Source: Symbiodinium natans
Lineage: Eukaryota; Sar; Dinophyceae; Suessiales; Symbiodiniaceae
Direction of reading: 5' to 3'
Length of the DNA stretch: 64,000 nucleotides
Assembly: GCA_905221605.1 (NCBI GenBank)
Contig: CAJNDS010002130.1
Span: forward strand, 1 to 64,000
The notes under the pieces were generated by a model. It was given only the letters and a program-made list of their open reading frames with translations. It did not search any database and had not been told where the DNA came from. The position numbers and the translations under genes are program-made. This document shows, piece after piece, positions 47,890 to 55,378 of the stretch (position 1 is its first letter; the number at the start of each line of letters is the position of its first letter).

Positions 47890-48604
47890 ATACTTCCGAA
47901 CGTGGAATTGGCACAGCGGAAAGATTGGGGAGGTCCTCAGGAGACAGGATCACCCAGTCGGCCTCATCATCAGATGGGCGTTGTGCGATCGTGTCCCAGT
48001 CGAGGCCCAACATGTCGACGAGCTGGAAGTCATCGGACACCCTAAGGTATCCTGTGGGGATAACTTCGTCGCCGCTTCCGCTGGTCTTCGCCTTCTTCGG
48101 CTGTGATGGCCCAATCTCTGCGGCTGCGGCTGAAGATGCAGACGATGCTTTGTCGAACACCTCGCCGCGCCCAAGCAAACGTTGCTTAGTCGCCTCAGGG
48201 TCCCGGTTTGTTGCAGCCCGCGATGCAGCGATGACAGCCTCCCCAGGACGGGGGGCGTTGTCTACTGCTTCCTGCTGGCTAGCCTCAAACTGGTCCCTTG
48301 GGACGTATTCGCCGCTTTCCAATCGGACCATGTTGGGAAACTCGCGGTCCTGCAAGCGGATTGGTGCCCCAGTTGGGAAACTCTCCTCTGGGCCATCAAA
48401 ATAGATGTCGTCCCATGGATCGGCCTCGACCAGTGGCTGAAAAACTTCTTTTGCCCTCGTCCTCTGCAGTCTCTTGAAAATCTGGTCGTCAATCTGCGCG
48501 CCCACGGCGAACCGAGCGTTCGGTCGCGGGACGTGCTGGTAATTCACCAATGTGCGATCCAGATCCTCAGTGCGGAAAAACGAGCATTGATGGCGAAGCA
48601 CCAT
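47873..48604 (-). CDS. Linker region of the accessory polyprotein, unknown function
   Basis: A 243-codon frame in the same reading frame as the SGNH-like ORF upstream, separated only by one TAG (48,626-48,628) and seven codons. It starts MVLRHQCSFFRTEDLDR, has an acidic patch (ADPWDDIYFDGPEE) and an Ala/Ser- and Lys-rich middle (SSASSAAAAE, PKKAKTSG), and ends DDEADWVILSPEDL. I recognise no domain; it is probably a flexible connector between the SGNH-like and Tpt1-like domains. The in-frame stop could be a nonsense mutation or a readthrough site. Confidence 0.5.
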   Translation of the reverse strand: MVLRHQCSFFRTEDLDRTLVNYQHVPRPNARFAVGAQIDDQIFKRLQRTRAKEVFQPLVEADPWDDIYFDGPEESFPTGAPIRLQDREFPNMVRLESGEYVPRDQFEASQQEAVDNAPRPGEAVIAASRAATNRDPEATKQRLLGRGEVFDKASSASSAAAAEIGPSQPKKAKTSGSGDEVIPTGYLRVSDDFQLVDMLGLDWDTIAQRPSDDEADWVILSPEDLPNLSAVPIPRSEVCDRGR

Positions 48605-48625
48605 GATTCGAGCCGTGGCTCCAAT

Positions 48626-50011
48626 CTATTGAAGTAGTTGCCGTCGATGATTGGTGTCCTCAAGGAAGTGAAATGAGTCGTACTTCCTAATTTGGCACGC
48701 AGGCACATTGAAGTTTTTCACGGCCAGCCCAATTTGGGCGGCGTAGTCGAGGATCTCTTCCATCAAAGTGCCCCACTCTCGCGGGAGAAAGTAGGCCTTG
48801 TGGTCCGTCGCAGAGGTGAGGAGGACGGTACCAACGTGGGGGCGCTTCTGGAGTTCCTTGAGCTTGTGCAATTCACGCAGAATTTTGGGGCCTATGAAGC
48901 TCCACTGTCCTTGTGCGACGTGCGGCTTTCCCCTCCATTTCTCTGTTGAAGGTTTATAATTCGGATCCAAGAACAGGCCTTTTTCGCCCACAAGTTCATT
49001 TGCGTTCCAGACGATCATCACATCCACTGACAGGGTCTTGTCGATTGCACCAGCCCTCTCCCACATGTTGATCTTGTCAACGGCGAGCTGTACCAGCCGC
49101 GTGAGATTGGACCCCCATGATGGGATGTACTCGACTCCTTGAAAGTCGGGGAACACATTGGTGCGGTTGACGGTGATGTCGGCGTGCAAATCGGTCTTGT
49201 AGTTCCCCTCAGTCAGGAAAGTGGTAGACGAGTCAGCAACGATGATCAATGAGCGCAAGCGGCCACGAATGTGTTCGGGCTGGAGCATGGCAAGGCCTTG
49301 ATCACTCAGTAAGCCGACTTTTGCCACATTCCCGCATTCCACGGGGTTCTTGAAGGCAAATTCACAAAGTACAGGACGCGGCACATATTTGTAAAACTCG
49401 TTCACGGCGTGCTCGCCGTCCTCCAGTGCTGCCATGGTCCGATATTCCGAACAAAGAGCGGTCTCAGTGAGACGACGTGCCCACCAGCTGAAAAGCACCT
49501 CCGTTGGTGCAACGATGCCAGCGGTGGTTCGCTCCATGTTCGGCGAGCAGTGGACTGCCGCGATGGCGCAGCAGGCAACTAAGGTGTTTGTAGTCCCGAA
49601 ATTACACGTGCTAGTTTCGGTGCGAGTCTGCGACAAAGCGTTGATAGCACATGCGGAACGTTTCGATAAACTGTCACAAAACACTTTCCAATCATGGTGA
49701 ATGCAATCAGTCATGATGTAAGTGTAGCTCTCAGAGTTCCTAAGGTCCTTGCCCCTAGACTCTCCGTGTTTGTGATTGTGATCACACCTGTGAGCTGCCA
49801 GCCGCTGCATTGGAACAGAGGATGCAACGATCCATGCCTTCCTTAGTGGGAGTCCTTGGTGATCCAAGATCCCTAGCATGCATCCGTCACAACGATACAG
49901 TTCAAGATCGTAATCCTGAATCAGCTTTTGCACTTCACCCCACTTCCAATAGTCACACTCTTTTGGGAGCTCGAAAGCAACCTGTGGTTTGAAAGTTTTC
50001 ATTCTGCGCAA
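48626..50011 (-). CDS. Second half of a methyltransferase-like domain plus SGNH-hydrolase-like domain
   Basis: A 461-codon frame. Residues 10-108 (VAFELPKECDYWKW, CDGCMLG, KAWIVASS, ESYTYIM) continue the methyltransferase-like domain begun in the overlapping upstream frame; a frameshift near 50,000 separates them. Residues 252-450 have the spacing of an SGNH/GDSL hydrolase. A strand ends in ADSS (259-262, block I position), VWNANE (334-339) suits the block III Asn, and YDSFHF (444-449) has the DxxH of block V. SGNH enzymes are serine esterases or lipases, and esterase domains are known in some LINE ORF1 proteins. The Gly of block I is replaced by Ala, so activity is uncertain. A cysteine-rich segment (110-215) between the two has no assignment. 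The frame ends in TAG and then stays open into the linker ORF. Confidence 0.6.
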   Translation of the reverse strand: MRRMKTFKPQVAFELPKECDYWKWGEVQKLIQDYDLELYRCDGCMLGILDHQGLPLRKAWIVASSVPMQRLAAHRCDHNHKHGESRGKDLRNSESYTYIMTDCIHHDWKVFCDSLSKRSACAINALSQTRTETSTCNFGTTNTLVACCAIAAVHCSPNMERTTAGIVAPTEVLFSWWARRLTETALCSEYRTMAALEDGEHAVNEFYKYVPRPVLCEFAFKNPVECGNVAKVGLLSDQGLAMLQPEHIRGRLRSLIIVADSSTTFLTEGNYKTDLHADITVNRTNVFPDFQGVEYIPSWGSNLTRLVQLAVDKINMWERAGAIDKTLSVDVMIVWNANELVGEKGLFLDPNYKPSTEKWRGKPHVAQGQWSFIGPKILRELHKLKELQKRPHVGTVLLTSATDHKAYFLPREWGTLMEEILDYAAQIGLAVKNFNVPACQIRKYDSFHFLEDTNHRRQLLQ

Positions 50012-50340
50012 TGCGCAAGAGAGACTTGAGCTGTTTCAACAGTTCAAGGAACAAACTTTGGTGTTGCTGCCATTTGGGGCTGTTAGGAGTCATTCTGTTC
50101 CACGGACAACCACCCGTACACGGAAGCGACGCGAACACGAGAATCGGCTTAAATGCTCCCCCCTCGTCGCAGAGGGTTTGGATTTGGGAAACAACCGACT
50201 TCAGCGTAGAATCCTTAAGGGCGTTTTGTTGGTCCGTAACACGAATGATCTTACAACCCTGAGCAGCCGGACGCGCGTCACCCAAGCGACTATCGGGCGA
50301 ACAACAAAATTCAACGATGATTCGTTTGCAGCCCGACGGC
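49700..50340 (-). other. Methyltransferase-like domain split by a frameshift
   Basis: Spans two overlapping frames. The first half has a motif-I-like strand (IIVEFCCSPDSRLG) and a Pro-Cys loop (FASLPCTGGCPWN) comparable to motif IV of cytosine-C5 methyltransferases. The second half has FELPKECDYW and a Cys/His-rich end. Cytosine methyltransferases have been reported in dinoflagellate retrotransposons, but this domain is divergent and could be another Rossmann-like enzyme. Confidence 0.45.
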
Positions 50341-53300
50341 CTCGAGAGATCTCGGGCAGGCGAAGCGGTGGCGGCCGGCGCAGGCAGCCTGAAGTTGAGT
50401 TCTTTGAGTTGGGCTGCCTCGTCACTAGCAAGTGATTCTTGCGAGCGCGAGGAGTAAGCAACAATGGAAAAACGGGTTCCAGTAAAAGGCAAAACGCAGT
50501 GCAAGTTTCGGGGGTTAAAGACGAGAGCTTTGTTGTGTGTGGACACAGCACGACCTTTAAGGTGCTTGCCGTTGGGGCCAACTCTGACAATGGCACTATC
50601 AGATGAAACACTAGGGTCCTCCAACCACAACTCTCCACCTTTAAAATCCCCAACACTGAGTGCGAAGCTCATGCTATCCTTAGCATTCCCATGGTCCTTG
50701 TGCACAGAGGCACCAGTGCTGCTGCTGAGCAACACGGAGTTCCAGGTGAAGTCTTTCGGAGCATGTGCTTGCACTACGCCGTTTAGGAATCGGGCAATCT
50801 GAGGCCACCGGCGGGTCGCCTTAGTCACCCCTTGCATGCCCCCGTAAGTCCATTGCCCAAAGATGTGATAGTAGCTGCGATTATCAAGCTTAATCATCTT
50901 TCGCTTGGTTTTATTGGGATACATGACTTGGGCTACACGCAACAAAGCCTTAGTACTAAAGTCGCGTTCCTTGTTAAGCTCTTCTGCGATCGCACAAGGG
51001 TCGTTCACCGGCTGCACCACAGGGTGAGCGTGAACGGCGGGCTTGTTGATGAGATGAGCATCGGACTCGTGGACCTTTGACTTTCCTCCCCCCTGAAGAG
51101 GGACATCGACGTGCGCGATAAGCCTTAGTGCATGCTCCCATTTGCCTCGGTCAGCGAAAGGCTTGGTAAAGATATCAGCTACTTGTTCGGTGGTGTCGAC
51201 ATTGATCATGTCGAAAAGGTTACGTTCGAATTGTTGTTTGATCCACGCAAAAGAGATGCGTTGAGTCCGGTCGGTGTGACGTAGTTTTTCGCTGTCACCT
51301 TTAAGGAGGATAGTAATAGTGGCCTGGTTATCCTCAAGGAGTTGAACAGCAAACTTGGGGCTATGATGTACCTTGAGGCCGTTCAAGTCGGCGACACTTC
51401 GTCCATCCGCCCTGCACTCACCGTAACGGATCTCATCGAGTTCGGGATCAATTCGTGCGATGATGTCACTCTCCCTTTTGTTGGTGTTGGTTTTCGGCCT
51501 AGCTTGATAGCTGGCGGTCCTGCCTGCAACCTCACGCCATAGGAAAATCCAAAGACTGAGGCTGGGCAGACCCTGAGCGCGAATACCTTGGTTTGCAGCC
51601 ACAACCTCACTCTCAGTGCTCGAAGTGGTGACGCTTGTCTGTTTCTTGGAAAAGGCATTTAGGGGAAAGTAAGTGTTGGGGCCCACCAAGTAGAGGGCGC
51701 AACCTGATGTGGATTTGCTGTCATGACTGCCAGCGTGGTCAGCATCGCAGAACATCCACAACTTACAATCTTGAACGCGATCTCCAATGAAACCTCTCAT
51801 CCGAACTTCAAGTGAAGAGTTTATGTAGCTGATCAACCGATGTAGAGCGACGTCGCAGTCGCGAGACCACTTGGTGACTCTGGACGCTAAGGCCTGAGTG
51901 GCACGTAACAGATCCCACCTAGCCATTCTCGCAGCAAACAAGACTTTCATGAGCACTCGGCTAGCAATCGATTGCAGCTTACCGGTAGGTTCGTTGCTTT
52001 CAAGGATCTTCGCAATCCGGTTTTCATGAAAGGGGGTTGCCACTTGCTTGAGGGACTTCTTGTCAACCTTGGCCAACTCGCAGTACCTATCAACGCATGA
52101 CACCAAGAAATCTCGCATATCGTAATATACAACATTCACGGGCGTGGTCATGGATGGGATCTTCCCTTGACTGATCGATTCAGTGCTCTTGAACTTACTC
52201 TGACGAGCTTCTCGCTTAGCTTCGGCTTTTGACCTTTTAGGTTTATTACGCTTCGCTGCGAGAGCGTGAGAGAAGTCCTCGCCACTGACCTCAGCAATAG
52301 GGAAGTATGTTTTCCCTGTCCACCAACCTGATTGGTTTGCGGGGCCCCCCTGATTCAAGTCATCATGGATAGGGTCCCTACCATCATCAAACACCGTGAT
52401 TCGTTGACAGCCTATGTGGGGAAATTTCAGCGCATCATCCTGCGTGGGCACGTAAAGTTTCCTACGGGGATAGATGTGGTGTCTAACGACTGCAGCTAGC
52501 TCAGCGTCGACCTCCCAAAAATCCTCTTTGCGATTCGGCCGGACTTGATAGTCGGCAGCTGGGCTAGCGTACTTCTTGTCGAAGACGTAGGCAAACGGGT
52601 GGTCCTCCCGGGACAACTGAACCTGATTCTGCTCAACGTGATGGCATCCGAAGTACCGCCCCAAGACTTCGGCTGGTTCCATATCAATCACCTTAGCGAT
52701 TAACTCCCAACCCTTGGAAATTTTGTCCTGAGGACCGGCCATCTTGAAGTCATCAACGTACACAACAAGCAGCAAATCTAATTCAGCATGATAGAAAACA
52801 GAGTGCCAAATGTCTGGTAAAACGGCAGTAAATCCTATACTCTCCAGTTGCTCAGTACAGTACCGCTCCCAGATACCGCCTGAGTCAGGGTGCCCGTACA
52901 AAGCAAGCCGGAGGGGACAAACAGGATCCTCATATCCTGACCACTCTTTTGGCCATCTGTTTCGGGGAAGACGAACCCACGTTTCGATTCCTTTGAAAAG
53001 GGCTTGTGTGTATGCAGCAATACCATCAGCTTGCTGTTTCACGTACCCGGGCTGGCTGCCAAACGCATCGACTATCTTTCCGGCCTCCATACTAGCGGGG
53101 CTTGATCCTAGCTCGGCAAAAATGGCGTGGTCGTGGTTTTCATCCTGAACATTGTTGCCTTGAAAAACACTACGACCCTTCCATTTCTTTTGGGGATGTC
53201 CATCCGGGAGCTCGTCCCCTTTGACCGAACAAATCTCAAAGATCTTCCCGAAATGGGCCTTGACATTCTTGTGCTTGGCTTCCGCCGCCACGTCACGGTA

Positions 53301-53600
53301 CTCCCGAACTTGCTTCTCGAGCCAGCAAGACTTGTCAGCAAGTTTCTTCCACTCACGATCCATAGCTTCTTTTGCTGCGGGAGTACTCTCAATCTCTTTA
53401 GACCCGACAACCCTGGCAACCAAGGCAAACATCTCACCCGCAACCTGACCAAGCTTCTCCCAATATAAGGACGCCATGCGCTCTCTATGGGGCTCAGCTA
53501 GGGTCAGGTTCAGTGACGACAGGCATAGCCGGGGAGTCTCTGAGGGCCTTGCGAGCGTCTTCCTCAGCTTCACGGGCCTTTTTGCGTTCATACCTTTCAA
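49953..53600 (-). CDS. Copia reverse transcriptase-RNase H fused to TET/JBP-like oxygenase and start of a methyltransferase-like domain
   Basis: The longest frame, 1,215 codons. Residues about 80-330 are a copia-type reverse transcriptase with KGRSVFQGNN (141-150), YGHPDSGG (235-242) and the catalytic YVDD (281-284). Residues about 610-820 are RNase H, with acidic positions D619 (FCDADHAG), E663 (SSTESEVVAA), D757 (LLEDNQAT) and the DIFTKPFAD end. After RNase H, residues about 905-1052 resemble the TET/JBP family of 2-oxoglutarate/Fe(II) oxygenases. They show YYHIFGQWTYGGMQGVTKAT, the metal pair H967-x-D969, GGELWLED (988-995) and H1034 with R1043 in NPRNLHCVLPFTGTRFS. TET enzymes oxidise 5-methylcytosine and JBP hydroxylates thymine in DNA. 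Residues 1092-1215 start a methyltransferase-like fold (VEFCCSPDSRLG; ASLPCTGG with Pro-Cys at 1160-1161) and then shift frame. The first 40 residues are probably out-of-frame translation. Confidence 0.88.
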   Translation of the reverse strand: MKGMNAKRPVKLRKTLARPSETPRLCLSSLNLTLAEPHRERMASLYWEKLGQVAGEMFALVARVVGSKEIESTPAAKEAMDREWKKLADKSCWLEKQVREYRDVAAEAKHKNVKAHFGKIFEICSVKGDELPDGHPQKKWKGRSVFQGNNVQDENHDHAIFAELGSSPASMEAGKIVDAFGSQPGYVKQQADGIAAYTQALFKGIETWVRLPRNRWPKEWSGYEDPVCPLRLALYGHPDSGGIWERYCTEQLESIGFTAVLPDIWHSVFYHAELDLLLVVYVDDFKMAGPQDKISKGWELIAKVIDMEPAEVLGRYFGCHHVEQNQVQLSREDHPFAYVFDKKYASPAADYQVRPNRKEDFWEVDAELAAVVRHHIYPRRKLYVPTQDDALKFPHIGCQRITVFDDGRDPIHDDLNQGGPANQSGWWTGKTYFPIAEVSGEDFSHALAAKRNKPKRSKAEAKREARQSKFKSTESISQGKIPSMTTPVNVVYYDMRDFLVSCVDRYCELAKVDKKSLKQVATPFHENRIAKILESNEPTGKLQSIASRVLMKVLFAARMARWDLLRATQALASRVTKWSRDCDVALHRLISYINSSLEVRMRGFIGDRVQDCKLWMFCDADHAGSHDSKSTSGCALYLVGPNTYFPLNAFSKKQTSVTTSSTESEVVAANQGIRAQGLPSLSLWIFLWREVAGRTASYQARPKTNTNKRESDIIARIDPELDEIRYGECRADGRSVADLNGLKVHHSPKFAVQLLEDNQATITILLKGDSEKLRHTDRTQRISFAWIKQQFERNLFDMINVDTTEQVADIFTKPFADRGKWEHALRLIAHVDVPLQGGGKSKVHESDAHLINKPAVHAHPVVQPVNDPCAIAEELNKERDFSTKALLRVAQVMYPNKTKRKMIKLDNRSYYHIFGQWTYGGMQGVTKATRRWPQIARFLNGVVQAHAPKDFTWNSVLLSSSTGASVHKDHGNAKDSMSFALSVGDFKGGELWLEDPSVSSDSAIVRVGPNGKHLKGRAVSTHNKALVFNPRNLHCVLPFTGTRFSIVAYSSRSQESLASDEAAQLKELNFRLPAPAATASPARDLSRPSGCKRIIVEFCCSPDSRLGDARPAAQGCKIIRVTDQQNALKDSTLKSVVSQIQTLCDEGGAFKPILVFASLPCTGGCPWNRMTPNSPKWQQHQSLFLELLKQLKSLLRIAQNENFQTTGCFRAPKRV
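50445..50888 (-). other. TET/JBP-like 2-oxoglutarate oxygenase domain
   Basis: Sub-feature of the 1,215-codon frame (residues about 905-1052). It contains the complete HxD...H...R set expected for iron and 2-oxoglutarate binding, in one uninterrupted frame. The closest pattern I know is the Tet_JBP Pfam family. It could act on 5-methylcytosine or thymine in element or host DNA; the substrate cannot be told from sequence. Confidence 0.72.
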
Positions 53601-54540
53601 TGTCAGCCTCCCGTTGTGCCTTGGAATACATGTGCCAGAATTCCGAAGGGGTATCGGGCAACCTCTTGGAACCTTTCTTATCCCTCACCAATCTAACCCC
53701 ATCCCAGTTGTACCCTTTGGGGACTTTCCTCCCATCGGGCATGGTCTTAGGGTCATGTCTCGGTAAGGTGGAGGAGGCCTTGGGCTCAGTTGTTGCAGCC
53801 TTAGAAGATTTAGGAATGTCCCTCCCCAACCAGTCCTCCTCAGCTCCGACGTCTTCAGGAACGTAGTCCTCGTTTTCCTTAGCCACTTGGTCTAAGTACT
53901 CGGACAGACGTTCCTTCAAATCGGAGTCGTCCAGATTAGGTGCACCGGGCGATGACGAAGACCCGCCCGGCGTTTCCCCAGATGGGGCGCGTGGTTCAGT
54001 ACTTTCCGTTCTGTCCCACGAACAGTCCTGATCTGAGAGGGCCGGCTTGCGGAGGCTCTCCTGCAGTGCAAGCTGCTCCGACCTCATTGGGAACGTAAAG
54101 TCCCCAGGCAACAACTCCATCCGCTTGGACCTCAGAATGGGGAAGTTTCCAATCTCGAACGCAAAATCGCAGCCCTTGACAGGAGTGACAAGATATTCCT
54201 CCTTCCAAATGAAGCCAGGCTGAATGTGATATCCAAGAAAGATTCCCTCAACACCAGTCGGCGCAAACTTAGAGTCCGCAGGAACGTTCTGTTTGGGGTT
54301 GTTCCAGTACAACACACGTGCACCAAAAGGAATCATTAACCCTAAAAAGGGTTCCCTATACCTGGCCTCCCAGGGAACAATTCCATTGTCAAGCCTCTTA
54401 GTGGCGTTGAGGGCCATTGCGTGGTGTTGGGCGGCCAACGGCCAGAGCTTGTCGGGGAGACCCGCCTGAACAAGGTTGGAACGTGTCCCTTCCAGAATCG
54501 TGCGAATCTCTCTTTCGATTACCGACTTGTTGGTGTCCAC
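53494..54540 (-). CDS. Copia integrase C-terminal part and inter-domain linker
   Basis: A 348-codon frame. VIEREIRTILEGTR (7-20) supplies the third catalytic acid (E9) of the DD35E integrase core, whose first two are in the overlapping upstream frame. LPDKLWPLAAQHHAMALN and FGARVLYWNNP...GIFLGYHIQPG (72-110) are the typical copia region after the core. The rest is a proline/serine and acidic linker (170-345) leading to reverse transcriptase. The start is nominal (GTG). A frameshift near 54,545-54,575 splits the integrase, and another near 53,500 separates this frame from the RT frame. Confidence 0.85.
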   Translation of the reverse strand: MDTNKSVIEREIRTILEGTRSNLVQAGLPDKLWPLAAQHHAMALNATKRLDNGIVPWEARYREPFLGLMIPFGARVLYWNNPKQNVPADSKFAPTGVEGIFLGYHIQPGFIWKEEYLVTPVKGCDFAFEIGNFPILRSKRMELLPGDFTFPMRSEQLALQESLRKPALSDQDCSWDRTESTEPRAPSGETPGGSSSSPGAPNLDDSDLKERLSEYLDQVAKENEDYVPEDVGAEEDWLGRDIPKSSKAATTEPKASSTLPRHDPKTMPDGRKVPKGYNWDGVRLVRDKKGSKRLPDTPSEFWHMYSKAQREADIERYERKKAREAEEDARKALRDSPAMPVVTEPDPS

Positions 54541-55334
54541 ATATTCACGTGATGTAACATGTCGAACACCCGTGCCAGGCTTTTGATAGCTGCATGAAGT
54601 TCAGGTGCGTTGTCGGAGTAGAAAACCCCAACTGTGTCTTCTTGACCTAGGAAATGAAGCAGGTCTTCGTAACACTGATCGCTTGACTTAGTCGGAGAGG
54701 GGTAGACGTAACGGAATTTGGTGAACACGTCTTTAACAACCAGTGCGACCCTTTCGTCCTGGAACCCATGATCACGGAGGTCACGAGTGATGATATGGTC
54801 AACAGTGATGTGGTCCCCAAAGGCCTTAGACACAATGGTGCTTGAGCCCCCCTTTTTGCGGGCTTGAGGGGCCAACATCTTGGCGCGCTGACATACCTCA
54901 CAGAACGGGTTTTTGGGTCTGTGCGAGAACAGGTGTTCAACCGATTTGGCTTCAGCTCTCAGATCGGCCTCCGCAAGACTGCGGGCGTTTCCTTCGTTGT
55001 CACTATCAGGCTCAGCTTCGGGGTCTTCGAAGAGTGTGAGGCTAAGGACAGGATTACCCTCCAGTTTGGCGGCTTTGCTGTCCAGCTCCCTAACATTCAC
55101 TCGATCTTCAACCTTGACCCAAGAACCTTCCCTGAACAACCAAGTAGATCTGATTTCGCATTTCGGAAACCTTGGTGCGGCAGTGCGAAACGTCTTTGGT
55201 TTGTGTCCGACAAGTAAGTACTTTGCGTTTGGGCGCGAAACCCAACCTGGTCTTTTGAGCTTTTCTTTGGGAATGTCTATTGGCGGCACCTCATTTATGG
55301 CTACTGAGATCTCAGGATCGGGGTGCTCGATCAC
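54519..55334 (-). CDS. Copia integrase N-terminal zinc domain and catalytic core (first two acids)
   Basis: A 271-codon frame. Residues 134-148 form the HHCC zinc domain (HLFSH...CEVC), and D179 in ITVDHI and D241 in FYSDNAPE are the first two catalytic acids. The frame terminates at MWTPTSR; the catalytic Glu continues in the overlapping -1 frame at 54,540. Integrase inserts the cDNA with a 5-bp stagger, matching the AAGCC duplication. Residues 1-110 are a spacer between protease and integrase. Confidence 0.88.
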   Translation of the reverse strand: MIEHPDPEISVAINEVPPIDIPKEKLKRPGWVSRPNAKYLLVGHKPKTFRTAAPRFPKCEIRSTWLFREGSWVKVEDRVNVRELDSKAAKLEGNPVLSLTLFEDPEAEPDSDNEGNARSLAEADLRAEAKSVEHLFSHRPKNPFCEVCQRAKMLAPQARKKGGSSTIVSKAFGDHITVDHIITRDLRDHGFQDERVALVVKDVFTKFRYVYPSPTKSSDQCYEDLLHFLGQEDTVGVFYSDNAPELHAAIKSLARVFDMLHHVNMWTPTSR

Positions 55335-55378
55335 TGGACCTCGGTCCTCTGCTGCTCCTGCGAAAGCCCCGGCCAGCC

